A stretch of 64,000 nucleotides of DNA from JADLDB01 sp040752975 (GTDB lineage Bacteria; Myxococcota; Myxococcia; Myxococcales; Myxococcaceae), in the NCBI GenBank assembly GCA_040752975.1, contig JBFMHF010000012.1, positions 15,005 through 79,004 on the forward strand, read 5' to 3'. Below are positions 26,111 through 34,983 of this stretch, piece after piece. Made by a program: the position numbers and the translations under genes. Below the pieces are notes generated by a model. It was not told the origin of the DNA. It made no database searches and saw nothing but the letters and a program-made list of their open reading frames with translations. Position 1 is the stretch's first letter. Every line of letters begins with the position of its first letter.

Positions 26111-26338
26111 GTGCCCGCGGCTTTCGCTGGCGGACCGTTCCTCGTGCTTCACTCCGCGCTGGAGAGCGTTCCGCTCCTCGACCGAGCCGCGGATTCTCTG
26201 CCGAGCGCGGGCCCGACGCCGTACAGCGACCCCGGCCTCGCGTCCTTCGTTGGGCCGTGCATGCACCTGTTGGTGCGGGAGTCCCAGTACATCGAGCGCA
26301 CGCTCTTTGGCGTCACGACGAACGAGCACGAGTCGTGA
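26111..26338 (+). CDS. Possible short gene or gene remnant A
   Basis: 75 residues from GTG 26111. No known motif. Its codons have the strong third-position G/C bias of the surrounding real genes, which favours coding, and its stop overlaps the next open frame as GTGA, the same coupling seen across the ccm operon. No good ribosome site precedes it. It could be a small real protein, or the N-terminal piece of a gene broken by a frameshift near 26335. Confidence 0.3.
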   Translation: MPAAFAGGPFLVLHSALESVPLLDRAADSLPSAGPTPYSDPGLASFVGPCMHLLVRESQYIERTLFGVTTNEHES

Positions 26339-26481
26339 CCGGCGTCTGCCTCCTTGGCACCACGCTCGACCCCGACGCGGAGTTCCTTTCCTGCGTGTCG
26401 GAGACGCTTCTGCGTCGCAATCCGGTGGTTTCGGAGCATGGAACGGAGTTCGTGTGGACGCTCACCACCGTCATGGACTGA
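26335..26481 (+). CDS. Possible short gene or gene remnant B
   Basis: 48 residues from GTG 26335, in a different frame from and overlapping the stop of the preceding short frame. Codon bias again looks coding. No recognisable motif (LLRRNPVVSEHGTEFVW is the most protein-like stretch). Read together, the two frames could be one decayed gene of about 120 residues. The 258 bases that follow, up to 26739, hold nothing I can support. Confidence 0.28.
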   Translation: MTGVCLLGTTLDPDAEFLSCVSETLLRRNPVVSEHGTEFVWTLTTVMD

Positions 26482-26739
26482 GGAGCCGCGCGGTGCGTCG
26501 TGCCGCCTTCTCGGCTTGCCTCTCGTCGCACGCCGCCGAGCAGTCCGGCGCCTGAGGACGCGGGCACCGACGCCGGCCCAGTCGCCCAGCACACCTCGAC
26601 GTGCGCAGCCTTCCGCAGCCGGGGCGGCGTGACCACCATCACCGCCGTGGCGCACACGGAGACGCACCGATGACGGGCGGGTGGAAAACTCCGTCTCCTG
26701 CGGCTCGAGAAGGTGATGAGCGCTCTCGTGGCGACCTCT

Positions 26740-27453
26740 TCACCGCGCCAGGACGACGAAGGCGACGGCCAGCAGCAGCACGTGCGTCACCACGCCCGCC
26801 CCTACCCCGAGCACCAGCGCGCCATAGCCTGGCGCGACCGCGGGCGGGATCGTCTCGGCGCGCACCACCGTGGTGTTCCCCCATTGATCGCCCAGCCGCT
26901 GGTTGTACGGAGAGCCGTTCATCACGTTGTACGCGACGAGGCCGAAGAAGAAGCCGTCGATCAAGAAGGCCAGCTCGCGGATCAACGCGGACCCCGGCGG
27001 AACCCGCGGGCGGTCCATGCTCACCACCCTCAACCCGAGGATCAGCTTCCCCACCGACGCCCCGCAGATCCACACCGACACCGCGGCGCCCGTCGACGAA
27101 GCCAGCGTGCCGACGAGCATGTTGAAGAGGAAGCCCCCGTCCAGGCGGCTCTCCCACCCCGGTCTCACCGCGCCCGAGGCTTGCAGCAGCACGAGCGCGA
27201 TCCCCGCGAGCACCCCGCCTGCCAGCGCGAACGCCTGGTGCAGCACCAGGTCGATGATGCGGGCCCCCGCCCGGCGACCGAAGCCCACCGTGTCCTCGGC
27301 CTTCGGCCCCGTTGCCCCCATCGCGTCCCGGCACAAGGGACACAGCCCGGCTGTCAGGCACTCGGCGCAGCGAAACGTCCCGCAGCGCGTGCACGGTGTC
27401 CCGTTGCGATCCTCGTGCAGCTGACACGTCCCCACGGCAGTGGTTGGAGTCAT
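26740..27453 (-). CDS. RDD-family membrane protein with N-terminal zinc finger
   Basis: About 237 residues from ATG 27453, preceded by GAGGG. The N-terminus has a B-box-like Cys/His zinc finger (CQLHEDRNGTPCTRC, then CAEC and CPLC), followed by an RDD domain with about four membrane segments; its opening Arg and Asp residues are in GFGRRAGARIIDLVL. The GKLILGLRVVSMD loop is typical of RDD proteins. RDD proteins are membrane proteins of poorly known role, some linked to ion exchange. It stands next to the Cys-cluster protein gene on the same strand. Confidence 0.82.
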   Translation of the reverse strand: MTPTTAVGTCQLHEDRNGTPCTRCGTFRCAECLTAGLCPLCRDAMGATGPKAEDTVGFGRRAGARIIDLVLHQAFALAGGVLAGIALVLLQASGAVRPGWESRLDGGFLFNMLVGTLASSTGAAVSVWICGASVGKLILGLRVVSMDRPRVPPGSALIRELAFLIDGFFFGLVAYNVMNGSPYNQRLGDQWGNTTVVRAETIPPAVAPGYGALVLGVGAGVVTHVLLLAVAFVVLAR

Positions 27454-27492
27454 TTGGTCCCTCACCCTACCGCAAGCCTGCGCCAAGAGTGG

Positions 27493-28086
27493 CTAAAATT
27501 CGTTTTTGGCGACTTTCTTTTCCGGTGGAGGTGCGCTGGCGGCCGAGCCGTCTTTCAGGAAGAGCTTCCGCTCGAGCTCCTCGAGCTGGGCGCCCTTCAC
27601 CCCCGCGTCGATCAGCGCCTGGCGCAGCCCTTCCGCTTTGCGGTCCACCACCCCGTGGCTGCATTCCTCGAAAAGAGACGGCACCGCGTCGAACGTCAGG
27701 TTGACGGGGTAGTCGCGGCACATCAGCGGCCGGCTCTCGTAGGAGTCACACCGCTTCGTCTGCGGATCGTAGTGGGTGCACTTGAAGGTGAAGAGCCGGA
27801 AGCGCTGGTCCACGCTGATCAGCTCGAAGCCGTTCACCTGCCACTGCCACCAGAGGAAGACCGCCCGCGCGAACCGCACGTGCCACGTCAGCGCGTCCAC
27901 CTGCATCGACGGCGCCTCGCAGCACTTCCCGCAGCCGTTGCAGGTGCCCGTCAGCCGGTAGCGCGGCTCCCCTCGCCGCTTGAGCCACCGCCGCCGCAAC
28001 CACAACTCCAGCGCGCCCACCCACCGGGCCACCGCCTTGAGCACCCTGCGCCCGGGACCGTCGCGCACGCCGCGTGATGCTGCCAT
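27493..28086 (-). CDS. YkgJ-family cysteine cluster protein
   Basis: About 197 residues from ATG 28086. The zinc/iron cysteine cluster is clear: GTCNGCGKCCEAPSM, CTHYDPQTKRCDSYESRP and CRDYPVN, the pattern of the YkgJ/CxxCxxCC family. A hydrophobic LWWQWQVNGFEL segment lies between. Biochemical role of the family is not settled. An upstream in-frame extension to 28245 would overlap the divergent gene at 28177, so ATG 28086 is preferred. It lies 39 bases upstream of the RDD gene and may be cotranscribed. Confidence 0.82.
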   Translation of the reverse strand: MAASRGVRDGPGRRVLKAVARWVGALELWLRRRWLKRRGEPRYRLTGTCNGCGKCCEAPSMQVDALTWHVRFARAVFLWWQWQVNGFELISVDQRFRLFTFKCTHYDPQTKRCDSYESRPLMCRDYPVNLTFDAVPSLFEECSHGVVDRKAEGLRQALIDAGVKGAQLEELERKLFLKDGSAASAPPPEKKVAKNEF

Positions 28087-28176
28087 GCCCCGCAGCACAC
28101 AGAAAGCCTCGTAGTTCCAGCCACTTGCGTCGACCCCTTCAGCGAACGGGCACCTGGGTGTATCAGGCGCGCCGCC

Positions 28177-28764
28177 ATGTTCGACGGGCCGACGCCACTG
28201 CCGACGACGCGCTTCCGCGTGCACACGGACGATCCCACCTTCCACGTCGCGTGGCGGGGCGGTACGCGCTTCGTGCTCTCGGGAGAGGTGAGCGCGGATC
28301 CCTCGTCGGCGCTCGAGCTGGACACGCCGTCACAGCACCTCGCGGTCGACCTCGCGCGGAAGAGCACGCCGCAGCATGCGGTGGCCTTGCTGCGCCGCGC
28401 CCTGCCCCGCGACATCGTGATGACGCACCAGCCTGTGGACGGTGGCACGCAGGTCACCTTCCACGAGGCGGTGGTGCCTGCCGCGCGCCCCCCGCGCCTG
28501 CGCATCTTCTCCACCGACCTGGTGCAGCGCGTCCGCCAGCTGCGCGACAACTGCGTCGAGTTCGCAGGCGCCGCCGGGGCCGACACCCACCTCTCCATCC
28601 TCTGCGACGCCCGCCGCTCCACCCTGCTGATCCCCGCAGGCAGCTCGGCCCTCGCCACCGCCGCGCGCGTCGGCGCCAATGTCCCACACGGCTTCCGGGC
28701 CCTGGTGGACGGCCCCACCGTGTCGGTGTGGAAGGACGCGGACTTCTTCGAGCAGGTGGCCTGA
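28177..28764 (+). CDS. Unknown protein A of a related pair
   Basis: 195 residues, no signal peptide or membrane segment, no recognised motif. The C-terminal half (about 105-190) aligns by eye with the C-terminal half of the protein at 28845-29456: an opening PRLRIFS, a Leu/Arg-rich helix-like part, a GA-x-T stretch, a RVGA segment and a final GPTVSVW strand. It is divergent from the YkgJ-family gene with 90 bases between starts, and precedes its relative by 80 bases. The two may work together or derive from duplication. Confidence 0.6.
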   Translation: MFDGPTPLPTTRFRVHTDDPTFHVAWRGGTRFVLSGEVSADPSSALELDTPSQHLAVDLARKSTPQHAVALLRRALPRDIVMTHQPVDGGTQVTFHEAVVPAARPPRLRIFSTDLVQRVRQLRDNCVEFAGAAGADTHLSILCDARRSTLLIPAGSSALATAARVGANVPHGFRALVDGPTVSVWKDADFFEQVA

Positions 28765-28844
28765 GCGTTGCCGCGCTGATCTGCAAGCGGAGTTGACAGG
28801 CCCGCCCGGAGATTTCTCCACCGGCTGAGCCGATCATCCGTCGA

Positions 28845-29456
28845 ATGACGGCGCCCTCGTCACCTTCGCTGGCCTCCATCGACTCCCGGACGGCGGACGT
28901 GCAGGTGCTGTCCGTGTCGGGTGCGGTCGAGCTCTCGGAGCTGTCCACGGGCACGCTCCTCCTGAGGCTGTCGGGTGACGGGGTGGCGGTGCGCGGGCCC
29001 TTCGCGGCCATCGATTTACGGGTCGATCACTCCTTCGTCTCGGCGAAGGTGCCGCTGGTGCTGGGCGTGGAGGCGCTGCGTGCCGCCCTGCAGGAGCGCC
29101 TGCCCGACGGCTACCTGCTGCTGGCCTCCCACGGAGGCGGCGCAGTGATCCTCACCGTGCTGCGCACCGAGACTCCCCGCGTGCCCGACGTCTTCTGCAC
29201 CTCGCGTGACGCCACGCTGCGCGTGCGCCGGCTGGCGGCGAACCGGCTGGCGCTCCGCGGCTGCGCGCACGGCGCCTCCACGCTGGTGCTGCGGGTCGAC
29301 ACGCAGGCCTTCAAGCTGTCGTTGGCCCCCGGTGAACGGCCGGTCGACGTGGCCGAGCGCGTCCGCGAGGCGCTGGGCGCGGAGTGGTCGGTGATGCTGG
29401 GCCTGCCGACGGAAGGTGACGGGCCCGTCGACGTGACCGTGCTGCCACGGCGCTGA
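28845..29456 (+). CDS. Unknown protein B of a related pair
   Basis: 203 residues, soluble, no known motif. It appears to consist of two similar halves: SVSGAVELSELSTGTLLLRL to about residue 105, and a second half from TSRDATLRVRRLAANRLALR to GPVDVTVLP. The second half resembles the C-terminal half of the preceding gene's product. The regular alternation of hydrophobic and polar residues predicts mainly beta structure. Function unknown. Confidence 0.6.
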   Translation: MTAPSSPSLASIDSRTADVQVLSVSGAVELSELSTGTLLLRLSGDGVAVRGPFAAIDLRVDHSFVSAKVPLVLGVEALRAALQERLPDGYLLLASHGGGAVILTVLRTETPRVPDVFCTSRDATLRVRRLAANRLALRGCAHGASTLVLRVDTQAFKLSLAPGERPVDVAERVREALGAEWSVMLGLPTEGDGPVDVTVLPRR

Positions 29457-29642
29457 GTGGCATTCACCGGAGTCCTTCGCCGAAGGCATCTGCTGCGCCA
29501 GCGACACCGCGCAAGGGGTGGTGCGCAGACGCGCCGGCGAGTGAGGCCCAGCGCAGGTCGCGATCGCCGGTTGCTGCCGCTTCCGTTTGTCCCCCACGAC
29601 GGCCGGCGGCCAGCGAGGCTTCGCCGGAGCTCCGCTGTGACG

Positions 29643-31643
29643 TCAGTCGTCGACCAGCATGTTGACGTCCAGCGTGGTGACGGCGTTGGCCTTCACCTGC
29701 ACGGTGCGCTTCTTCTTCCTGGGCTGCGGGAGGCTGGGATCTTCGAGCACCAACTCGATCCGGTGTGTGCCCTCCGACACCTCGACGGTCTTCGAGGCCA
29801 CGGGCACGGACGTGACCTTCTTCCCGTCGACGAACATGGCGGCGAAGGGCGGCGCATGGATCTCCAACGTGCCCTTCCCGGGCTTCGGGGGCGCGGCGAA
29901 CCAGGACTTCTTGTCGCCGGGGCCGAGGGTGATCCGCTTCGTCTGCTCGAAGCCCTGCTCCTCGTTCTTCACCGTCACGATGTACGTGCCGGCGAGCAGC
30001 TCCAGCTGAATAGGCGTGTTCCCCCACACCCGGCCGTCCACCTGCACGGAGCTGCGGGGAGACGCGTCCACCTGCAGAATGGCGACCTGCACCGGAGTGG
30101 CCGCTTCCCCGGCGTCCTCTTCCCCGACGGCAGCGCCTGCGTCCTCCGCCAGGGCGAGCGCGCCTGCGTCCACCACCGGCTCCGCGCCCGCATCCAGCGC
30201 GGGGCTCACCACGGCCAGCGCGCCCGCATCCGGGCCGCCCTCCCCCCGCTGGCTCTTCCAGAAGAAGACTGCGCCGACGATGACCGCGAGCAGGAGGGCC
30301 ACCGCGGAGAGCGCCGCGACCGGGCCGACGCCCTGCTTCGGGCTGGCTCGCTTCACGCCACTGTTGGGGAGGAGATGGGTGGGCGCCACCGCCACGCCGT
30401 GGGGCACCGCGGGCCCGACCCCGGAGGAGACGGGCGGGAGATCGTTCGACGCTTTCCCGGTGGTCGGCGCAGGCTGTGGGCCGAAGCGATCGGTCGCCTT
30501 CGTTGGGCCCTGCGCGGCCTGCTGGCTGCGCTGGGGCACCATCTGCTCGGGCGTGAGCTTGATGGGCCCGGTGTTCGGCTCGGGCTTGAAGGCGGCCGCA
30601 GGCTTCGGCATCGAGGGCGACGTCGTGGCGTAGCCGATCTCGTCCACCGCGTCGGGCGGCAGCGTGTCCGGCGCCATCATCGCCTGCTCCTGCTGCGTGG
30701 GCCGCGACGCTGGCTCCTCGGCGGGGAAGTCGGCGTGGCTCACCTCGGCGGCCACCACGCGGAACAGGCGCAGCAGATCTTCCTGTCCCACCACGTGCCG
30801 CTCGTACTGGAGGTACTTCTCGAGATCGTTCCGGAGGTACTCCGCCGTGGGGTAGCGCCCGTTGGGCGAAGGGTGGAGGCAGCCGCCGAGGATCTGCCGC
30901 AGCGGCACCGGCGTGTTGGGGCGGATCTGCTCGATGGGGCGGATCCGCGCGTTCTTCGCGTTCTCGATCTGCTCGAGCTCGACGTTGCCGGCGATGGCGC
31001 GGACGTTGGTGAGCAGCTCGTACAGCACCAGGCCCAACGCGTAGACGTCGACGCGGCGATCGATGTCCTGCCCGGTGATCTGCTCGGGGGACATGTACGG
31101 GTACTTCCCCTTCACGTACCCGGCCTGGGTGCGGTGAGTGGCGGTGGACGCGCGCGCCACGCCGAAGTCGATCACCTTCACCACGCCCTTCGTCGACAAG
31201 AGGATGTTGTGGGGCGAGATGTCCCGGTGCACCAGGTTGAGCGGCTGGCCGTTCTTCCCGCGCGCCTCGTGCGCGTAGTGCATGGCCGCGGCGGCGTCGG
31301 CGACGATGCGGGCGCACAGCTCGGGGGCGATCAGCTCGCCGTGGCGCTCGTGCTCCAGGCTGATCGTCATCAGATCGAAGCCGGGCACGTACTCCATCGC
31401 GAGGTAGTACACGCCGCCCACGTGGCCGAGGTCGTAGATCTGCGCGATGCCCGGGTGGTGCAGCTGGGCCAGCAGCGACGCCTCGTCGAGGAACATGCGG
31501 ACGAACTCGGGGTTCGCGCACAGGTGCGGGTGCGGGCGCTTCACCACGCAGATGCCGGTGGGCCCGCGGGCGAGGAAGACGTCGGCCATGCCGCCGGCGC
31601 CGATGCGCTTGTCGAGCGTGTAGGGCCCCAGCCGGTCGGCCAT
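29643..31643 (-). CDS. Membrane Ser/Thr protein kinase with C-terminal PEGA domains
   Basis: 666 residues. Hanks-type kinase domain in residues 1-270: glycine loop GAGGMADVF (15-23), ATP-anchoring Lys35, catalytic HRDISPHNILL, metal-binding DFGVA and the MSPEQ substrate loop. A Pro/Thr-rich cytoplasmic linker leads to one membrane segment near 440-460, an Asp/Ala/Gly-rich spacer, and two extracytoplasmic PEGA-like units (VQVDGRVWGNTPIQLELLAG, then MFVDGKKVTSVPVASKTV). The HRD motif reads HRDIS rather than HRDLK, as in many myxobacterial kinases. It should phosphorylate proteins on Ser/Thr in response to envelope signals. It lies 36 bases downstream of marC. Confidence 0.95.
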   Translation of the reverse strand: MADRLGPYTLDKRIGAGGMADVFLARGPTGICVVKRPHPHLCANPEFVRMFLDEASLLAQLHHPGIAQIYDLGHVGGVYYLAMEYVPGFDLMTISLEHERHGELIAPELCARIVADAAAAMHYAHEARGKNGQPLNLVHRDISPHNILLSTKGVVKVIDFGVARASTATHRTQAGYVKGKYPYMSPEQITGQDIDRRVDVYALGLVLYELLTNVRAIAGNVELEQIENAKNARIRPIEQIRPNTPVPLRQILGGCLHPSPNGRYPTAEYLRNDLEKYLQYERHVVGQEDLLRLFRVVAAEVSHADFPAEEPASRPTQQEQAMMAPDTLPPDAVDEIGYATTSPSMPKPAAAFKPEPNTGPIKLTPEQMVPQRSQQAAQGPTKATDRFGPQPAPTTGKASNDLPPVSSGVGPAVPHGVAVAPTHLLPNSGVKRASPKQGVGPVAALSAVALLLAVIVGAVFFWKSQRGEGGPDAGALAVVSPALDAGAEPVVDAGALALAEDAGAAVGEEDAGEAATPVQVAILQVDASPRSSVQVDGRVWGNTPIQLELLAGTYIVTVKNEEQGFEQTKRITLGPGDKKSWFAAPPKPGKGTLEIHAPPFAAMFVDGKKVTSVPVASKTVEVSEGTHRIELVLEDPSLPQPRKKKRTVQVKANAVTTLDVNMLVDD

Positions 31644-31679
31644 GCCTCACGGGAAATAGCACGAGTCCCGCGTTCCGCC

Positions 31680-32303
31680 TCAGCCCTTCAGCAGCTCGCG
31701 GCCCCCGTCGAAGACGAACTGCACCGCGATGGCCGCGAGGATCAGGCCGAAGACGCGCTCGAGGATCGCGATGCCCGTCTGCCGCAGCACCGCCTTCACC
31801 CGGTGGGCGCTGCGCAGCACCAGGTAGGTGACGAGCATGGTGAGGACGATCGCCGCCAGCACCGCGCCCGCGCTCTCCCAGGCCGCGCCGTGCTGCGCCA
31901 TCAGCACCATCACCGTGGCGATGGCGCCCGGGCCTGCCAGAAGCGGCATGGCGAGCGGGACGATGGCGATGTCCTCCTGCGCGGCGCCTTCGGCCGTTTC
32001 CTGCTCCGTCGTGCGCGTCCCCGGCGGTCGCGCCCGGAGCATGTCCAGCGCCGTCAACATCAGCAGCAGGCCCCCGGCCACACGAAAGGCGGCCAACGTC
32101 ACGCCGAACACCTGGAAGACGAGCGTGCCGAAGAGGGCGAAGAAGATCAGCACGCCGGTGGCGGTCAGGGTCGCGCGGCGCGCCATGGCCCGGCACTTCT
32201 CGGGCGTGTCCCGCGCCGTCATCGCCACGAAGAGCGGCACGACGCCGATCGGGTCGACGATGAAGAGCACCGCCGGCAGCGCGAGGACGAAGGTGGCGAG
32301 CAT
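31680..32303 (-). CDS. MarC/NAAT-family integral membrane protein
   Basis: 207 residues with six membrane segments. Family landmarks are IVDPIGVVPLFVAMT at the N-terminus and AMPLLAGPGAIATVMVL in the middle. MarC proteins are inner-membrane proteins of uncertain transport role; the name comes from an old, incorrect link to antibiotic resistance, and some relatives carry amino acids. Its start codon follows the stop of the upstream glycosyltransferase gene with no spacing, so they are probably cotranscribed. Confidence 0.9.
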   Translation of the reverse strand: MLATFVLALPAVLFIVDPIGVVPLFVAMTARDTPEKCRAMARRATLTATGVLIFFALFGTLVFQVFGVTLAAFRVAGGLLLMLTALDMLRARPPGTRTTEQETAEGAAQEDIAIVPLAMPLLAGPGAIATVMVLMAQHGAAWESAGAVLAAIVLTMLVTYLVLRSAHRVKAVLRQTGIAILERVFGLILAAIAVQFVFDGGRELLKG

Positions 32304-33008
32304 TTACACGGTGAACCGGAGCTTCCACACCATGGTCATCGCCTCGACGAAGATCTTCCGGCTCATCTTCGACTGCCCGACGCGGCGATCCTCGAAGACG
32401 ATGGGGATCTCCTTCACCGTGAAGCCCTTCTTCAGCGTGCGGTAGGTCAGCTCGATCTGGAAGCCGTAGCCGCTGGAGACGACCTGGTCGAGATCGATGG
32501 CCTCCAGCACGCGGCGGTTGAAGCACTTGAAGCCGCCGGTGAGGTCCCGGATCTTCACCCCGAGGATGCTGCGCGCATAGAGGGAGCCGCCGCGCGAGAG
32601 GATCTTCCGCCCCACGCCCCAGTTCACCGTGCCGCCGCCGGGCACGTAGCGGCTGCCCAACGCGAGATCCGCCCCACTCTGCGCCGCGTCGATGAGCTGC
32701 GGGAGGTACTTCGGATCGTGGCTGAAGTCCGCGTCCATCTCGATGATGAACTGGTAGCCGTGCTCGAGCCCCCACCGGAAGGCGTGGAGGTAGGCGCGGC
32801 CGAGGCCCTCCTTCTTCTCCCGGTGCAGGACCTTGATGCGGGGCTCCTTCGCGGCCAGCTCGTCGGCCAACTGCCCGGTGCCGTCGGGGCTGTTGTCGTC
32901 GACGATCAAGATGTCCACCCGCGGCTCCGCGGCCAGCACCGCCGCGGTGATGGGGCCGACGTTGTCGCGTTCGTTGTACGTGGGGATGATGACCAGCGCG
33001 GGATTCAT
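32304..33008 (-). CDS. Dolichyl/polyprenyl-phosphate mannose synthase-like glycosyltransferase (GT2)
   Basis: 234 residues of the DPM1-like GT2 family. Seen: IIPTYNERDNV, the nucleotide-binding DDNSPDG, the metal site EMDADFSHDP, LGSRYVPGGG, and the acceptor-site GGFKCFNRR. There is no C-terminal membrane domain, so it resembles the short soluble or peripheral form. It should transfer a sugar, probably mannose, from a nucleotide sugar to polyprenyl phosphate at the inner face of the membrane. Likely in one unit with marC. Confidence 0.93.
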   Translation of the reverse strand: MNPALVIIPTYNERDNVGPITAAVLAAEPRVDILIVDDNSPDGTGQLADELAAKEPRIKVLHREKKEGLGRAYLHAFRWGLEHGYQFIIEMDADFSHDPKYLPQLIDAAQSGADLALGSRYVPGGGTVNWGVGRKILSRGGSLYARSILGVKIRDLTGGFKCFNRRVLEAIDLDQVVSSGYGFQIELTYRTLKKGFTVKEIPIVFEDRRVGQSKMSRKIFVEAMTMVWKLRFTV

Positions 33009-33055
33009 CGCGCGAGCGCCTTAGCACTTCCTGCGCGCGGGGCCAGCGCCGACCG

Positions 33056-34522
33056 TCAGAGCGTGTAGGTGCGATCGAAGAGCACGGTGTCCGACGCGTC
33101 GTGGAAGACGAGGCGGGCCTGCCGGGTGGAGGGCTCCAGGTGCACGGCGAGGTAGTTGTTGGTCCCGCTGGCAAAGTCCCAGCGCGGCGGGCGGAGCGCC
33201 TGAAAGAGGATGTTGCCGTTCTGCGCGCCGGGCCCGGCCAGCACCTCCAGCGCGTTCGCCCCCGGCCCCGACGCGGAGATCCGGCCGACGCTGGCGAAGT
33301 GGTGATCGCCCGCGACCCACAAGACGCCGGAGATCGCACTGGCGTCGATGAAGCTCAGGATCTCGTCGCGCTGCTTGAAGTAGGCGCGCCAGGTGTCCGT
33401 GGTGAAGGCGCTGAAGCCGAAGTCGGTGATCGGCACCGAGTTGAGGATGATCTTGAACGTGGCCGTGCTGGCGGCGAGGGCCTGCTTGAACCAGTCCATT
33501 TGCTGCCGGGAGAGGTAGATGTGATCGCCGCCGGGCAGCAGCGTCGACGGCTTGCGCTCGCTGCGCCCGTCCAGCACGAAGAACTCGGCGGTGGCGCCCC
33601 AGCGGATCGACTTCCAGATCCGCTCGGGGGCGAGGGCGTCGCGCCGCAGCGGCAGCATCTCGAAGAAGGCCTGGCGGGCGATCGCCAGGCGGGTGGCGCT
33701 CAGCCGCTCGGGGTTGAAGTCGTTCGTCACCTCGTGATCGTCCCACGTGGCGAGCACGCTGGTGGACGCCCGCAGCGCCCGGTACTCGGGCGTGCCGAGG
33801 TTCGACGCCCACCGCGCCCGGTACTCGTCGAGCGTCATGCAGCCGTCGTTGTACGAGGTGTCTCCGAGGAGCAGGAAGAGATCGAGATCTCCGCGCTCGC
33901 CTGCGCGCAAGAGCGGCGTCGCCACCTCGTTGTTCTCGGTGCAGGAGCAGGCGCCGAAGACGAGCGGCTCCACGGCGCCGGCGGGCAACGCGGCCCGAAA
34001 CCGCCCGATGGCGCTGCGACCCACCGGCACACCCGCCTGGAGCTCCACGAAGGCGTAGCGGTAGCGTGCGCCGGGCTCGAGGCCGGCCACGTCGAGGTGA
34101 ATGAAGCCTCCGTCGGCAGGCTGGACGGGCGTGTCCGCGACCCGCTCCCACCCTTGCAGGCCGACCCGCCACACGCGCAGCGCCAGCGAGCCTGCGCCCA
34201 CGTAGCGGGTCTGCACCACCGCCCGCGTCGCCTCGACGTCGCCCGCGGAGACGCCCAGAGGGAAGTCGGTGAGCGACTCGGAGAGGCTCTCCGGTTGATC
34301 GAAGACGCCCGCGTCAGGCGCGCCCGCGTCCGGTGCGCCGGCGTCCACCTCGAGCCCCGCGTCCACGCCCGCGTCGGCCGCGCTGCCCGCGTCTGGGGCG
34401 CCCCCATCCACCCCGCCGTCCTGGCCGTCCACCGCGGCGGGGCGCCCGCAGCCGAGCCACAAGCCGGCGGCGCCCAGCGCCGTCACCTGGAGGAACTGCC
34501 TGCGCGTCCGTCGTTGGGCCAC
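33056..34522 (-). CDS. PhoD-like phosphatase, Tat-exported, probable lipoprotein
   Basis: About 488 residues from GTG 34522. The N-terminus has a twin-arginine signal (RRTRRQFLQVTALGAAG) leading into LWLGCG, so it may be lipidated. An Asp/Ala/Gly-rich spacer (about 45-85) follows, then the PhoD N-terminal beta domain (FPLGVSAGDVEATRAVVQTR) and the metallophosphatase domain: LGDTSYND, ATWDDHEVTNDFN, WVAGDHHFASVG. PhoD enzymes are phosphomonoesterases or phosphodiesterases using Fe/Ca. TTG 34525 is an equally possible start. No partner gene is adjacent. Confidence 0.9.
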   Translation of the reverse strand: MAQRRTRRQFLQVTALGAAGLWLGCGRPAAVDGQDGGVDGGAPDAGSAADAGVDAGLEVDAGAPDAGAPDAGVFDQPESLSESLTDFPLGVSAGDVEATRAVVQTRYVGAGSLALRVWRVGLQGWERVADTPVQPADGGFIHLDVAGLEPGARYRYAFVELQAGVPVGRSAIGRFRAALPAGAVEPLVFGACSCTENNEVATPLLRAGERGDLDLFLLLGDTSYNDGCMTLDEYRARWASNLGTPEYRALRASTSVLATWDDHEVTNDFNPERLSATRLAIARQAFFEMLPLRRDALAPERIWKSIRWGATAEFFVLDGRSERKPSTLLPGGDHIYLSRQQMDWFKQALAASTATFKIILNSVPITDFGFSAFTTDTWRAYFKQRDEILSFIDASAISGVLWVAGDHHFASVGRISASGPGANALEVLAGPGAQNGNILFQALRPPRWDFASGTNNYLAVHLEPSTRQARLVFHDASDTVLFDRTYTL

Positions 34523-34683
34523 CAAAGCGCGCGCAGGAAACCGGATCCTCCCTCCGCAAAGCAACTGGGGGATCGCGACTGTCGCAAGCGCTGCCGGGAC
34601 GCCCGTGGGGCGGCCGCCCCCAAAAACACCTCCGGCGCCGCCACTCACCCATCGCAGGACCTCAACCCTTTCTGGAGGAGACC

Positions 34684-34983
34684 ATGTCGAACACCATCTC
34701 GCGGCGCCCCCTCAGCCCGGCCGCCGTCCTCTCGGGCGCTGGCACCATCGGCCTGTACACCGCTGCCGGCATCGGGGTGGGCGCGGTGGGCGGAGCCATC
34801 GTCGGCGCGTCCACCACGGCCGCAGGCACCTTCGGCTTCGGGACGCTGGGCGGCCTGGTGATGGGCGGGATCGCCGGCGCAGCGATCGGGGGAGGCGTAG
34901 GCCTGGGCGCGGGCGTCTACCGGGTGGCCCAGCCGAAGCTGAACTGGCACACCGACTCCTTCGAGCCCGCGAGGACGCGATGA
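34684..34983 (+). CDS. Small glycine-zipper membrane protein
   Basis: 99 residues from ATG 34684, with a strong GGAGGAG ribosome site. The middle 60 residues are a Gly/Ala-rich glycine-zipper type double membrane segment (GIGVGAVGGAIVGASTTAAG and GLVMGGIAGAAIGGGVGLG). No other motif. It is coupled to the next gene by ATGA overlap. Function unknown. Confidence 0.68.
   Translation: MSNTISRRPLSPAAVLSGAGTIGLYTAAGIGVGAVGGAIVGASTTAAGTFGFGTLGGLVMGGIAGAAIGGGVGLGAGVYRVAQPKLNWHTDSFEPARTR

Noticed and set aside
29457..29642. Possible gene between the unknown pair and the kinase gene
   Set aside because: No start with ribosome site, no conserved motif, and only weak hairpins are present.
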